This document shows, piece by piece, positions 51,344 through 60,928 of a DNA stretch of 64,000 bases (its first letter is position 1; every line of letters starts with the position of its first letter). Origin of the DNA: Nostoc sp. UHCC 0926. GTDB taxonomy: Bacteria; Cyanobacteriota; Cyanobacteriia; Cyanobacteriales; Nostocaceae. Location of the stretch: positions 4,898,001 through 4,962,000 of the forward strand of contig NZ_CP117768.1 in assembly GCF_028623165.1 (NCBI RefSeq), in the 5' to 3' direction. The translations under genes and the position numbers were made by a program. The notes beneath the pieces were generated by a model. The model saw only the letters and a program-made list of their open reading frames with translations, searched no databases and was not told the DNA's origin.

Positions 51344-52252
51344 TTACTTTTTGTTAACGAGCAACTTTTGGTCTGTGTCTTCTATTTGTAAAAGTTCTGG
51401 AATAGTAACAAAGTGATAGCCTTGCTTTCTAAAGTAGCTAATAATTTCTGGTAAAGCTTGTACAGTTCTGGAACGGTTACCACCACCATCATGCATTAGC
51501 ACAATACCACCAGGTTTGGAATCTTTTATCACGTTATTGATCAACTTTGGTACAGCTGGTAATTTGTAGTCTGTGGAGTCAGCTGACCACATGACTACAG
51601 TATATTTCTGCCCTTTAGCATAAGCAGCTAATCCATTGTGCATGATGCCACCAGGCGGTCGGAACAGATTTGTTTTAGCACCTGTAACTTGATAAATTAA
51701 GTCTGTTGTGCGATCAATTTCATAAGCTGCTGCTTGTTGATTAAAGAAGTGATACCAGTGATGCCAAGTATGGTTGGCAATGACGTGACCTTGAGCGACA
51801 ATTTGCTTTCCTATTTCTGGATAATTTTTTAGGTTCTGCCCGACGACAAAAAACGTCCCTTTGATATTATTTGATTTCAGAATATTTAGCACTTCCTCTG
51901 TGCTCTGAGGCCAAGGGCCATCATCAAAGGTGAGAGCGATCACTTTTTCACCCTGAGTGAGTTTTGCGGCTGCAATTATTGCCCCTTGAAAACGTGGTGG
52001 TATAGCGTAGGATAGTCCTTTTGTTTGTGCTTCTTGCTGCCAAATTGTAAGCATCGCCGCCTTTAATTTCTCAATGCGCTGCTGAGTTCCTACGTTTGCA
52101 GCTACATCCTTTACATTTATACTTTGTCTACTCTGAGCCTCCGAAGCATTTGGCCTTAGAAGCATCATGAAAGCAACGCTAAAAACACCACCTAAGGCAA
52201 GCAACGCAATTAATATTCCTTCTGGCCACAGAAACGATTTATTGTTTTCCAC
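51344..52252 (-). CDS. Polysaccharide deacetylase (NodB/CE4) family protein
   Basis: A 302-residue membrane-anchored deacetylase. A single N-terminal span (about 12-33) leaves the catalytic domain outside. CE4 motifs: ALTFDDGPWPQST (Asp110, Asp111), ANHTWHH (metal His161 and His165), and the RPPGG loop (LFRPPGGIMH), then IVLMHDGGGN. It probably deacetylates peptidoglycan or surface glycans; xylan/chitin specificity is not decidable. A poly-T-flanked AT-rich region follows upstream. Confidence 0.9.
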   Translation of the reverse strand: MENNKSFLWPEGILIALLALGGVFSVAFMMLLRPNASEAQSRQSINVKDVAANVGTQQRIEKLKAAMLTIWQQEAQTKGLSYAIPPRFQGAIIAAAKLTQGEKVIALTFDDGPWPQSTEEVLNILKSNNIKGTFFVVGQNLKNYPEIGKQIVAQGHVIANHTWHHWYHFFNQQAAAYEIDRTTDLIYQVTGAKTNLFRPPGGIMHNGLAAYAKGQKYTVVMWSADSTDYKLPAVPKLINNVIKDSKPGGIVLMHDGGGNRSRTVQALPEIISYFRKQGYHFVTIPELLQIEDTDQKLLVNKK

Positions 52253-53989
52253 CTCATAGCTCCTTCAAAGATCGAACCATTAACCTCGGTTATGACGGTA
52301 CTTTATAGCATATTTTTTTTAGATATTTAGATACCAGTTACTTTCTGGTAATCCTGAAAATTTGAATTGGGACTAACGTAAATTTAGAATCGAGAAGACA
52401 GACTATACGGCTTTAACTGAAATCTAGATGCTCTAGATTTGGACGAACGCTTATACAATACTTGGTACTATCTAATCTCAACCCATTCATCAAAGGCAAG
52501 GTCTGCACTTCCACATTTTTACCGCTAGCTCTAAGAAGGAGCACAATTAGACAATTAATCACACCCCAAAATCCTCTTAATAGAGTTCTGAATTAGTTAC
52601 TACCTTTCACTTCACTGGTAAGGCAGCATTATCCTTTCAAGTTTTATAGCTTTACAAATAAGATGAGCTAAACTTTCGCACCGACAATTTGCACTTACTT
52701 TTTACAGGTTGAAGTTTTATCGTCAGACTTTTTGACAGTAAAGTTGTATAATTTACAACTTAGTGAATTATTTGATTAACATCCAAAACTACTTACAAGG
52801 GGCGAGGTATCTTTCAAACAAGAGTCTAGTAAACTATTAGTTCTATTCTTGATAAGATGTATTCTACTGCCTGCTGTGATTGCTTCATTTTTAAGAAAAA
52901 GTTAAATTTCCAACTGACAGAATGTTACCTTGTACTTTCTCTGAAATAGACTGACGAAAATTGATTGAATATAGTTTCTCATTGCCAAGGGGCACTTATT
53001 CGTTAATTTAGATACTTTTGACTCATTCAGCAAAAATAATTTTATCGGCAGTTTAGTTCTATTTTTGATACTCATACTTTAGTCTAAATTGCTAGTGGCT
53101 TTTTGTCTGTTAATGTTTTTCTAGATAATTAAGAAAATTTATATCTTAATTATATAGTACAATTTCATATGTACTGTCACCGTGTAATTACGGAAAATAA
53201 TCTCATATATAATAGGCAAGTTGTTAAAATCGTAATAACCCAAGTTGCTAGTTATCAAAAAACGCCTATTTTTAAGTACATGATCGGAAAAGTTAGTATT
53301 TAAGAATACTAAAAATCAATGTTTTTGTTAGATGCTAATACCATCCGGGGCACTAACTAGCAACTTACGTTAATAGTATGGCATCTATCTATTGAACCAT
53401 TAAATTCTCTATTTAAATGTAATATTTTTTACTAACAACACTTAATGAAGCAAAACAATTGTATTTAAAAATACATTGAAATTTCTAAGCTTATGTAATA
53501 TAACTTAAGAATACATATCAAAATATATATATTTTCTTTCAACTCATCCTCCAGTAAGACTGCCCTCTGCCTTTTTTCGGAAAAGTAAAGCAGATATTGT
53601 CAGACATGTGGTAGACTGCTTTGCCATCCAACGACCAATTTTCTGCTCAAAGAAAAAACCGACTGGCTGTATCGCTCTACCAATCGGTAACTAACTTTTT
53701 TAGCAGGAGAAAGCAAAACTGAAAATTATCTAATAACTTGCCTTATAATTGCAGCAATTAGAATTAGGATTTTTAATTATCTATCTAGTAATCCTAATCG
53801 TTAGCTTATATTGCCTTAGACAGGTCATAGTTTATTTACAGTCCTTTTGCTTGTCTTTGGTAGATGCGATAACTGTATTATTTAATATCTGTATGGGTTT
53901 ATGTAGTACCCAGCTTGTTTATCAGTATACCTTTTGAGTCAAAATAATCAAGGTATTTGTCCCACTTCTGAAACTGGCTAGAAACTTTT
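52253..53989. other. 1.7-kb gene-free AT-rich region with palindromes
   Basis: No convincing gene. At 52741-52761 lies AAGTTGTA - TAATT - TACAACTT (8-bp perfect arms) just after TTGACA (52732). At 53658-53688 ACCGACTGG pairs with CCAATCGGT (one mismatch); on the minus strand it runs directly into TTTTTT. A 62-codon hydrophobic frame (53749-53937, TTG start) is not trusted. Unusually long spacer for this genome; could contain an untranslated RNA. Confidence 0.45.
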
Positions 53990-54562
53990 ATGATTCCTCA
54001 CGAAAGTGATGCAAAACAAGAGCGTGCGTCGTTAAAAGTATGGCGTAGTTGGCAAGAAAATCTGATTTTAATTGCGATCGCATTGTGTTTGGCATTCCTG
54101 ATCCGGACTTTTATCGCCGAACCCCGCTTTATACCTTCTGATTCGATGTTGCCTACCTTACATACTGGCGATCGCTTGGTAGTTGAAAAAATCTCTTACC
54201 ATTTTCACCCTCCCATAACTGGGGATATTATTGTTTTTCAGCCACCCGCAGAACTACAACGTCGAGGATATCCCAAAGACCAAGCCTTCATTAAGCGGGT
54301 TATTGGCAAGTCTGGTGAGGTAATTAGTGTTGCTTCTGGCAAAGTCTATCTCAACGGTCAACCCTTGGCAGAAGACTACATCGCTGAACCACCAAATCAG
54401 CCATATCGACCAGTGAAAGTTCCAGAAGATGAGTTTTTTGTTATGGGCGATAACCGCAACGATAGCAATGACTCTCGCTATTGGGGCTTTTTACCCAGAA
54501 AAAATATCATCGGTCGAGCAACATTTCGCTTTTGGCCTCTCGACCGCATTGGGTTCATTTAA
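53990..54562 (+). CDS. lepB: Signal peptidase I
   Basis: Cleaves signal peptides of exported proteins at the membrane. The 190 residues have one N-terminal transmembrane anchor (about 25-42), the catalytic Ser52 in SDSMLPT and Lys102 in IKRVIGKSGE, and the box MGDNRNDSNDSRYWGF. Normal length for the cyanobacterial LepB family. Preceded by the long gene-free stretch and followed by a repeat cluster, so it is monocistronic. Confidence 0.96.
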   Translation: MIPHESDAKQERASLKVWRSWQENLILIAIALCLAFLIRTFIAEPRFIPSDSMLPTLHTGDRLVVEKISYHFHPPITGDIIVFQPPAELQRRGYPKDQAFIKRVIGKSGEVISVASGKVYLNGQPLAEDYIAEPPNQPYRPVKVPEDEFFVMGDNRNDSNDSRYWGFLPRKNIIGRATFRFWPLDRIGFI

Positions 54563-54566
54563 TCAA

Positions 54567-54670
54567 TTTTGGATTTTAGATTTTAGATTTTAGATTTTTC
54601 CTTCAATCCAAAATCCAAAATCCAAGTTGCGCTGTCAGCGCACCAAAGGTGCGACCCAAAATCTAAAATT
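54567..54670. repeat. Paired spacer repeat, copy 1 (STRR plus hairpin core)
   Basis: Tandem heptamers (TTTTAGA) run to 54596, then inverted CAAAATCC blocks and the 46-bp core 54625-54670, which is 44 of 46 identical to 57595-57640. Core: AGTTGCGCTGTCAGCGCACC... with a small hairpin TGCGCT/AGCGCA. Confidence 0.75.
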
Positions 54671-54740
54671 GGCAGAGTTAGGAGTTATTTTAGGGACTTC
54701 CAAATAAAAAAATGTCCCAAAACTGACGCAAAAACCCTCT

Positions 54741-54825
54741 CATTTCTCCTCTCTCTATGTCGCGCCAGTTGCTTCAAGTCGGGGAACCGCAAGGGCGCAC
54801 TGGCTTCTCTGTGTCTCTGTGGTTC
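54741..54825. repeat. Dispersed repeat copy, same family as 17135-17236
   Basis: Contains TGTCGCGCCAGTTGCT, AAGTCGGGGAACC and CGCACTGGCTTCTCTGTG. Lies between lepB and the HhH-protein gene. Its presence in two unlinked spacers is clear by direct comparison. Confidence 0.75.
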
Positions 54826-54879
54826 GTTTATTTGGATAATTTATTTCTTGGAAGTCCCTTAAAACTTCTAACATTTAAT

Positions 54880-55413
54880 TTAAAACCTTAAATAATACAT
54901 CATCTGGGCGATCGCATCACCAGGTAACTCCAACCGCCGCTGGAAATCAGCCAGGTTACGGTAAGGCCCAACTGATTGCCGATTTTGAACTACTGCTTGT
55001 GCTAGAGACAAATCTATAAATGGAATTTGTGCTAACTTTTCAACTGTTGCTGTATTCGGATTGACTAAATGGGTCGGATTTTCTAGAGATTCGTGGTCAT
55101 AATAAATAAAATTCAGCAGAGGCTGTAATCGCTCTAGGCGCGGCGCTGGTATAGCCAAAGCCGCAGCTATGTCTTCAATACAGTAAAATTTAACACCCGA
55201 ACGCGAAAGTTCTACAAGCGATCGCGCTTGGTGAATTGACAAACCCGGTAAGCGTAACCAATCATCTACAGTTGCTTGATTAGCATCAATGCGAATACCT
55301 AATTTTGCCGCTATCTGAATTTCTTCCCCAGATTGTAAGCGATAGTAAGGATCGTTGAGGAGCTTGGCCCGGAGTTTTTGCAACCTTGAGTTTAAAGGTA
55401 GCCAGTTATTCAT
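54880..55413 (-). CDS. Helix-hairpin-helix (ComEA-like) protein
   Basis: A 177-residue protein with two HhH-type segments: one around 35-75 (ANQATVDDWLRLPGLSIHQA) and one around 120-165 (NPNTATVEKLAQIPFIDLSL), each with the Gly/Pro-hairpin pattern that binds DNA in ComEA and related proteins. No signal peptide or anchor, unlike competence ComEA, so it is probably cytoplasmic. It is followed by a TM2 protein gene 14 nt upstream in the same orientation; co-transcription is likely. Role unknown. Confidence 0.8.
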   Translation of the reverse strand: MNNWLPLNSRLQKLRAKLLNDPYYRLQSGEEIQIAAKLGIRIDANQATVDDWLRLPGLSIHQARSLVELSRSGVKFYCIEDIAAALAIPAPRLERLQPLLNFIYYDHESLENPTHLVNPNTATVEKLAQIPFIDLSLAQAVVQNRQSVGPYRNLADFQRRLELPGDAIAQMMYYLRF

Positions 55414-55427
55414 GATTGTCGCTTACC

Positions 55428-55802
55428 TCAAGAAATCTGGTCTAGCAATTGGCGGCGCTTTTGCTCAAACTCATACTCTGAAATCAGTCCATCCTGGCGC
55501 AGAGCATCTAATTCACGCATTGCGTCAGCGATCGCTCCTACCTGATTACTCACCCCCTGTAAGTTCCTTGCCGCTGACTTGCCTAGATTAAAATTACGAT
55601 CAAAAGCTTCTTCGTCTTGGGCTAAATACCAAACTCCCTCAATGGCACTAGCTACCTTGGGGATAGGCGTCCAGGAAAGCAAAACATACAAAACACCCCA
55701 CAAAGGCTGTCCCAGATAAAATTTATGCAATCCTGAAATTGTCAGCGTGCCAGAAAAAGCTAAAACAGCGGCAACGCTTCGGCTTTTGCGCTTAGTCAAC
55801 AT
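55428..55802 (-). CDS. TM2-domain (NINE) protein with C-terminal SHOCT-like motif
   Basis: A 124-residue membrane protein. The TM2 domain (SVAAVLAFSGTLTISGLHKFY, LGQPLWGVLYVLLSWTPIP) has two spans and the GxHKFYLG turn. The C-terminal tail (LDALRQDGLISEYEFEQKRR) is a SHOCT motif, found at the ends of many bacterial proteins. The start is ATG 55802 (MLTKRKSRSVAAV); a longer frame to 55862 adds a Cys-rich stretch in spacer. Function unknown. It precedes the HhH protein by 14 nt. Confidence 0.85.
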   Translation of the reverse strand: MLTKRKSRSVAAVLAFSGTLTISGLHKFYLGQPLWGVLYVLLSWTPIPKVASAIEGVWYLAQDEEAFDRNFNLGKSAARNLQGVSNQVGAIADAMRELDALRQDGLISEYEFEQKRRQLLDQIS

Positions 55803-56150
55803 ATTTATAATAAATCTACCATTACCACAGTTTCTACAACAAGATAGCCATAAGCCATTCAAAATTCAAAATGTTTGCGTAGCGTTTCGTAAAGCCTGCG
55901 GCATAGCTACGCTTAGGGCGCAGCCTTTCGTAGAGAAGAGAAGAAATACAACTCTGGTAATAATCATCCTGGCTATCTTGCCAAATTTTTACTTACCAGT
56001 GATCATATAAATTCATTTTAGTCAACTACCGTGCCTTGCCCTTCAGTCCCACGCACAATTTAGTCTTTGAATAAATTTGAGTAAGTTTCACATGACTATG
56101 CATTGAGCTTTGATGCTAATTTTAAGTTTTTAACGGATCAGATTACTACG
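55803..56150. repeat. Divergent spacer with GCGTAGC-type repeats
   Basis: At 55875-55940 lie GCGTAGCGTTTCGTAAAGCC and inverted GGCATAGCTACGCTTAGG pieces, of the same GTAGC-rich dispersed class as the 29-bp repeat. No gene. Confidence 0.5.
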
Positions 56151-57083
56151 ATGTCACAGACCTTTCTACCGCCAAAATGGCTTGAACAGCTTTGTGATCC
56201 TTACGCTGTGCTAGGAATTTCTGTGAGTGCTGATGAGCGTCAGATTTGCAAACGCTATCACACTTTAGCGAAGCTGCTACATCCCGATCGCTATACCAAA
56301 AGCAGCAATCCCGACCAAGAATTAGCAACGGCAATATTTAGCCGTTTAATCAATCCAGCTTATGAACAACTGAAACATCGCCACAAGCGCTTGATTGCCA
56401 TAGCCATGCTGCTCTCAGACGCAAGAGCCTTACAGCAACAAGCTTTGTCTTCTCAAAGTGCCATAGCTGAGGAAATTATGGAAATGTCTCCACCCCAAGC
56501 AGAATTGTTTTACGAAGAAGCGATCGCCTCCTATGCAGAAGCTCAATACAAATCACTACATGAGTTTTATCAGGTGACGCAACAGATTAGTATACTGAAT
56601 TTAGTTTACTTACGGTTGCATAAACCAGACCTATCACTACCGCAAAAAACTGTTCCCATCATCCCTGAGGTAGAAGTCAAGCCAGTTCAATTGACATTAG
56701 ATAAAAAACCTAATGTCAAACCAGTTTTGACAGACTACGCTCAACGTCATTACCAGCGAGCTATTGAGTACGTCAGACTAGCCAACTGGACGTTAGCTGT
56801 ACAAGAACTGCGTGATGCCATCAAGTTAGAACCAAATAACAGCGACTTTTATGCCTTATTAGGTTTGGTACATATCCAACAGAAATTTATAGGAATGGCT
56901 AGGGTTTACATCCGTCAAGCATTAAAACTGAACCCGCAAAATTCACTAGCTTTGAAATATGCTCCCGGATTGAAAATTCAACCGGGTGAAAACATCAATC
57001 CTAAATCAATGGCTAAAGCTATGAGTATTGCGGCTTTATTAAGTCGGTTTACACAGGGGAAAGCTTCTCAAGTCAAGTGTTGA
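56151..57083 (+). CDS. J-domain protein with C-terminal TPR repeats
   Basis: A 310-residue co-chaperone-like protein. The J domain (YAVLGISVSADERQICKRYH) has the HPD triad (His44-Asp46 in LLHPDRY). A central helical segment is followed by two TPR units (YQRAIEYVRLANWTLAVQEL; FYALLGLVHIQQKFIGMARV). Such proteins recruit Hsp70 to TPR-bound clients. The start ATG 56151 is chosen; the frame opens 48 nt earlier at TTG 56103. It lies 126 nt upstream of a DUF1825 gene on the same strand. Confidence 0.88.
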   Translation: MSQTFLPPKWLEQLCDPYAVLGISVSADERQICKRYHTLAKLLHPDRYTKSSNPDQELATAIFSRLINPAYEQLKHRHKRLIAIAMLLSDARALQQQALSSQSAIAEEIMEMSPPQAELFYEEAIASYAEAQYKSLHEFYQVTQQISILNLVYLRLHKPDLSLPQKTVPIIPEVEVKPVQLTLDKKPNVKPVLTDYAQRHYQRAIEYVRLANWTLAVQELRDAIKLEPNNSDFYALLGLVHIQQKFIGMARVYIRQALKLNPQNSLALKYAPGLKIQPGENINPKSMAKAMSIAALLSRFTQGKASQVKC

Positions 57084-57209
57084 AATTTCGGTAAAAAACC
57101 GTACTAAAACCGAAGCTTCGTTATCAAATTACTCCTCTAGACTAAAATAATAAATAGAAGTAAAACTATTAAGCTACTGGGTCTGGGCGCTCAGTTTAAT
57201 ATAAGCAAT

Positions 57210-57533
57210 ATGGGATTCTTCGATTCCGAGATAGTTCAGCAAGAAGCAAAACAGCTGTTTGACAATTATCAAGCGCTGATCAAGCTTGGTAACGGCTACG
57301 GCAAATTTGACCGCGAGGGCAAAAAGGTGTTTATTGAGCAAATGGAAGCCATGATGGATCGGTATCGCATCTTTATGAAACGCTTCGAGCTATCAGAAGA
57401 TTTTATGGCACAAATGACAGTAGAGCAGCTGAAAACCCAATTAGGTCAGTTTGGTGTCACTCCGCAACAAATGTTTGACCAAATGCACCTCACTTTAGAA
57501 CGGATGAAAGCCGAGCTAGAAAAACAGGTCTAG
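57210..57533 (+). CDS. DUF1825 family protein
   Basis: A 107-residue helical protein of a family restricted to cyanobacteria and plastids: MGFFDSEIVQQEAKQLFDNY, LIKLGNGYGKFDREGKKVFI, EQMEAMMDRYRIFMKRFELS. The strong helix propensity suggests a coiled-coil structure. Function unknown. Downstream is the second copy of a paired spacer repeat, and then convergently the PBP1A gene. Confidence 0.92.
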   Translation: MGFFDSEIVQQEAKQLFDNYQALIKLGNGYGKFDREGKKVFIEQMEAMMDRYRIFMKRFELSEDFMAQMTVEQLKTQLGQFGVTPQQMFDQMHLTLERMKAELEKQV

Positions 57534-57535
57534 TC

Positions 57536-57640
57536 AATTTTAGATTTTAGATTTTAGATTTTAGATTTTGGATTAATTGCCAATCCAAAATCTAAGTTGC
57601 GCTGTCAGCGCACCAAAGGCGCGACCTAAAATCTAAAATT
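57536..57640. repeat. Paired spacer repeat, copy 2 (STRR plus hairpin core)
   Basis: Tandem TTTTAGA heptamers, then a 14-bp inverted pair (TTAGATTTTGGATT, 57561-57574, with 57582-57595) and the 46-bp core 57595-57640 matching 54625-54670. In the gap between convergent genes, so it may act as a double terminator structure. Confidence 0.75.
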
Positions 57641-59564
57641 ATTGTGACTTGGGGCGAGAAAACTGGGAAGTTGACTTAAAGTTTTCTACTGGTACATTCT
57701 TTAGTGCTTTCTGCATAAAATCTTTCCAGATCGGAGCGACCATAACACCACCTGTTGCATGGTCAGCTAATTGTTTGTTGTCGTCTCTCCCTACCCAGAC
57801 AGCAGTTGTTAACTGTGGCACAGTACCAACAAACCAAATATCTTTTTCTGATGATGTTGTTCCCGTCTTGCCTGCGGCTGGGCGGCCTATAGCAGCACCT
57901 TTACCAGTACCTTCAGTAATTACCGATCGCATCACATCGAGAATTGCTGCTGATGCCCAAGGATCGAGAACTAGCTGAGGCTTGGGAGTATTGTCTAGCA
58001 AGACGTTACCACTACTATCGGTGACACGGGCAATTACAGTTGGTGGTGACTGCCAGCCATAATTAGCAAAGGTAGCATAGGCACTAGCCATTTCCAAAGG
58101 TGTGACACCAATTGCACCAAGAGGCAGGGAGCTAACAGGTTCCATCGGACTCATAATGCCCAAGGTACGGCAAGTTTCGATCACTCTATTCATCCCCACA
58201 GCCTTACCAACCTTGATCACGGGAATGTTACGTGACTGAGCTATAGCTGTGCGGATTGGCATCGCTCCCCTAAAACTGTTATCATAATTTCTGGGAAAGT
58301 ACCAACCGTTACCATCTCGATAGCTGACTGGAGCATCTACCACCGTTGAATCTGGTGAAAACTTACCAGTAGCAAAAGCAGTATAGTATACAAACGGTTT
58401 AAAAGAAGATCCGGGCTGGCGTTGAGCTTGAGTTGCACGATTGAATTCACTGGTCTTAGGATCTATACCGCCCACCAGGGCTTTGATAAAATGTGTGCGC
58501 GGATCAATTGCCACCAGAGCCATTTGATTCTTAGATAATCCCTGCTCTAAAAGTGTTTTATGCCACTTGGTGATGGTTTCCTCTGCCATCATTTGGAAGT
58601 TGGCGTCAACCGTAGTTTGCACCCGCATCCCGCCTTTGAGTAGTGTCTCACGCCCAAACTTTTTAGCCAATTCCTGCGCTACAGTATTGGTTACATAAGG
58701 TAGGGCACTACCTTGAAAGGATTTGATTTTACCAAGTTTGATTTCTTGCTTGAGCGCATTGTCGTACTCTGACTGGTTGATCCAGTTTAATTCCAGCATC
58801 CGTCCTAGCACTTCTTTTTCTTTCTGTTTTGCCAGCTTCATGCTCACAAACGGGCTGAATTCTTCTGGTGCTTGGATCAAACCCGCCATCATTGCTGACT
58901 CACCCAAGGTTAAATATTCTGCTGACTTATTAAAGTAACTGCGGGCTGCCGTTTGTACACCATAATTGTTATGACCCCAATAAACTTGATTGAGGTACAT
59001 TTCTAAAATTTGGTCTTTGGTGAGAATTTGCTCTAACCGGATTGCCAGCACCCCCTCCGCTAACTTCCGGGTAAAGGCACGCTTGTGAGACAAAAACAGG
59101 TTTTTTACCAATTGCATAGTAACAGTAGAGCCACCTTCTCGGACTCCACCCGCTACAGCGTTAACTACTACAGCCCGGCCAACACCAGTGGGGTTAATAC
59201 CGTGGTGATCGTAGAAGTGGCTATCTTCACTTGCTAATACCGCCCGTTTTAAATTCGGGGAAATTCTATCCAGGGGTACGACTTCCCGGTTGGCTTCCCC
59301 GTGGATACTCGTTAAAAGTTTACCCTTAACGTCATAAATGTAAGTTGTTTCTGAGGGAAAGAAGTTACGTAGCTGTCTCACATCTGGCAAATTACGGAAA
59401 CTAATGGCTAAACCAACCAGTCCTCCGGCTACAATGGAACTTGCCAGCATGGTGATTGAAAGGAGAGTACCGCCAGTTACCTGACCGACTCCTTTCAAAA
59501 ACTCAAAACCTGATGAAGCCCGACGTTGTGGCTGTTTATCTTCAAAAGTCCTAGAAGACGACAC
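57639..59564 (-). CDS. Penicillin-binding protein 1A (bifunctional transglycosylase/transpeptidase)
   Basis: A class A PBP that polymerises and cross-links peptidoglycan. The 641 residues have an N-terminal membrane anchor (about 27-55), a GT51 domain with VLASEDSHFYDHHGINPTG and GGSTVTMQLVKNLFLSHKRA, and a transpeptidase domain with SSFKPF (SXXK), SRN (SQSRNIPVI) and KTGTTSSEK (KTG). No C-terminal extension. It is divergently oriented from tyrS with only 40-170 bp between starts, depending on the tyrS start. Confidence 0.94.
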   Translation of the reverse strand: MSSSRTFEDKQPQRRASSGFEFLKGVGQVTGGTLLSITMLASSIVAGGLVGLAISFRNLPDVRQLRNFFPSETTYIYDVKGKLLTSIHGEANREVVPLDRISPNLKRAVLASEDSHFYDHHGINPTGVGRAVVVNAVAGGVREGGSTVTMQLVKNLFLSHKRAFTRKLAEGVLAIRLEQILTKDQILEMYLNQVYWGHNNYGVQTAARSYFNKSAEYLTLGESAMMAGLIQAPEEFSPFVSMKLAKQKEKEVLGRMLELNWINQSEYDNALKQEIKLGKIKSFQGSALPYVTNTVAQELAKKFGRETLLKGGMRVQTTVDANFQMMAEETITKWHKTLLEQGLSKNQMALVAIDPRTHFIKALVGGIDPKTSEFNRATQAQRQPGSSFKPFVYYTAFATGKFSPDSTVVDAPVSYRDGNGWYFPRNYDNSFRGAMPIRTAIAQSRNIPVIKVGKAVGMNRVIETCRTLGIMSPMEPVSSLPLGAIGVTPLEMASAYATFANYGWQSPPTVIARVTDSSGNVLLDNTPKPQLVLDPWASAAILDVMRSVITEGTGKGAAIGRPAAGKTGTTSSEKDIWFVGTVPQLTTAVWVGRDDNKQLADHATGGVMVAPIWKDFMQKALKNVPVENFKSTSQFSRPKSQ

Positions 59565-59737
59565 GGCGATTTCACTTCCTCACTTGTAAAGTTAACTGTA
59601 ATTGATTGGACGAAGCAAGGCGGTTAATTTTTTGCAATTATAGTAGTTTGGCAGATGAGAAAGCGGATAAATTGCCAGTGAATATAACCAACTTAACTTC
59701 TAGTGTGCAAAACATAGCTAATAGTGGATTTTCTAGT

Positions 59738-60928
59738 ATGACGCAAGATTTGGCTTGGCTGCGTCGTGGTGTAGTAGAAGTTTTCCCACAACCAGTTGAT
59801 GCTAACAGTGAAAGTCTAGAAAAGCGCTTAATTACTACAAACCGACCTTTGAGGATCAAATTGGGGATTGACCCTACGGGTACTGATATTCATCTCGGTC
59901 ATAGCATACCAGTACGGAAACTGCGAGCGTTTCAAGATGCAGGCCATATAGCAGTTCTGATTATTGGCGATTTTACAGCACGCATTGGTGATCCGACTGG
60001 GAAATCTGAAGTCCGCCGTCAGCTTACAGAAGCAGATGTAGCGCACAATGCTCAGACTTATCTTGACCAAGTACGTCCTATCTTGGATTTTGACACACCA
60101 GGAAGGTTAGAGGTGCGTTATAACTCCGAATGGCTCTCTGGGCTAAACTTAGAGAAAATTTTGGAGTTACTCTCCACGATGACGGTGGGGCAGATGTTGG
60201 CAAAGGAAGGATTTGCCGATCGCTATAAAAAAGAGAATCCGATTTTTATCCATGAGTTCCTATACCCGTTAATGCAAGGTTTTGATTCCGTTGCCGTTGA
60301 GGCAGATGTGGAATTGGGAGGGACTGATCAGAAATTTAACATTGCTGTAGGCAGAGATTTGCAGCGCCATTTTGGTCAAAAGCCCCAGTTTGGGATGCTG
60401 CTGCCAATTTTAATTGGCACGGATGGGGTGCAAAAAATGTCCAAGTCTTTAGGTAATTATATCGGGTTGTCGGAACATCCAGCACAAAAGTATCAAAAGT
60501 TACAAGGAGTTCCAGATCATCTGCTGGAGCAGTATTTTGAACTGTTGACGGATTTACCTTTGGATAATCTGCCAGAAAATCCCCGCGATCGCCAAACACT
60601 TTTAGCATGGGAAGTTGTCAAACAGTACCACGGCGAAACAGCAGCCCAAGAGGCAAAAGAAGCAGCTCAAAGCGGCGGAAAGGATGGTGCAGTTCCAGAA
60701 TTTTCTCTAGCTGACGTGCAGCAGTTTCCTACTAAGTTAGCGTATATTCTCAATGTCACTGGCTTATGCAAAAGTACAGGTGAAGGAAAGCGCAAAATTC
60801 AAGAAGGTGGCGTGCGCTTAGATGGCGATCGCATTACTGATGTTGATACTACTTTTGCTGATCCTGCCCAGTTACAAGGTAAGGTTTTACAAGTTGGGAA
60901 AAATAAGTTTGTGCGCTTAGTGCCCTAA
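59738..60928 (+). CDS. tyrS: Tyrosyl-tRNA synthetase
   Basis: Charges tRNA-Tyr. The 396 residues comprise the class I Rossmann domain with IHLGH (His52-His55, the HIGH equivalent), KMSKS (about residue 233), and a C-terminal S4 RNA-binding domain (CKSTGEGKRKIQEGGVRLDG). ATG 59738 gives MTQDLAWLRRGVVEVFPQP, typical of the family; the frame can start at TTG 59606, adding a polar extension that looks like spacer. The stop codon TAA abuts the pyrF start. Confidence 0.93.
   Translation: MTQDLAWLRRGVVEVFPQPVDANSESLEKRLITTNRPLRIKLGIDPTGTDIHLGHSIPVRKLRAFQDAGHIAVLIIGDFTARIGDPTGKSEVRRQLTEADVAHNAQTYLDQVRPILDFDTPGRLEVRYNSEWLSGLNLEKILELLSTMTVGQMLAKEGFADRYKKENPIFIHEFLYPLMQGFDSVAVEADVELGGTDQKFNIAVGRDLQRHFGQKPQFGMLLPILIGTDGVQKMSKSLGNYIGLSEHPAQKYQKLQGVPDHLLEQYFELLTDLPLDNLPENPRDRQTLLAWEVVKQYHGETAAQEAKEAAQSGGKDGAVPEFSLADVQQFPTKLAYILNVTGLCKSTGEGKRKIQEGGVRLDGDRITDVDTTFADPAQLQGKVLQVGKNKFVRLVP

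Noticed and set aside
53749..53937. 62-codon hydrophobic frame before lepB
   Set aside because: TTG start, AT-rich bias alone gives hydrophobic residues, no known family; a small membrane protein is not excluded.
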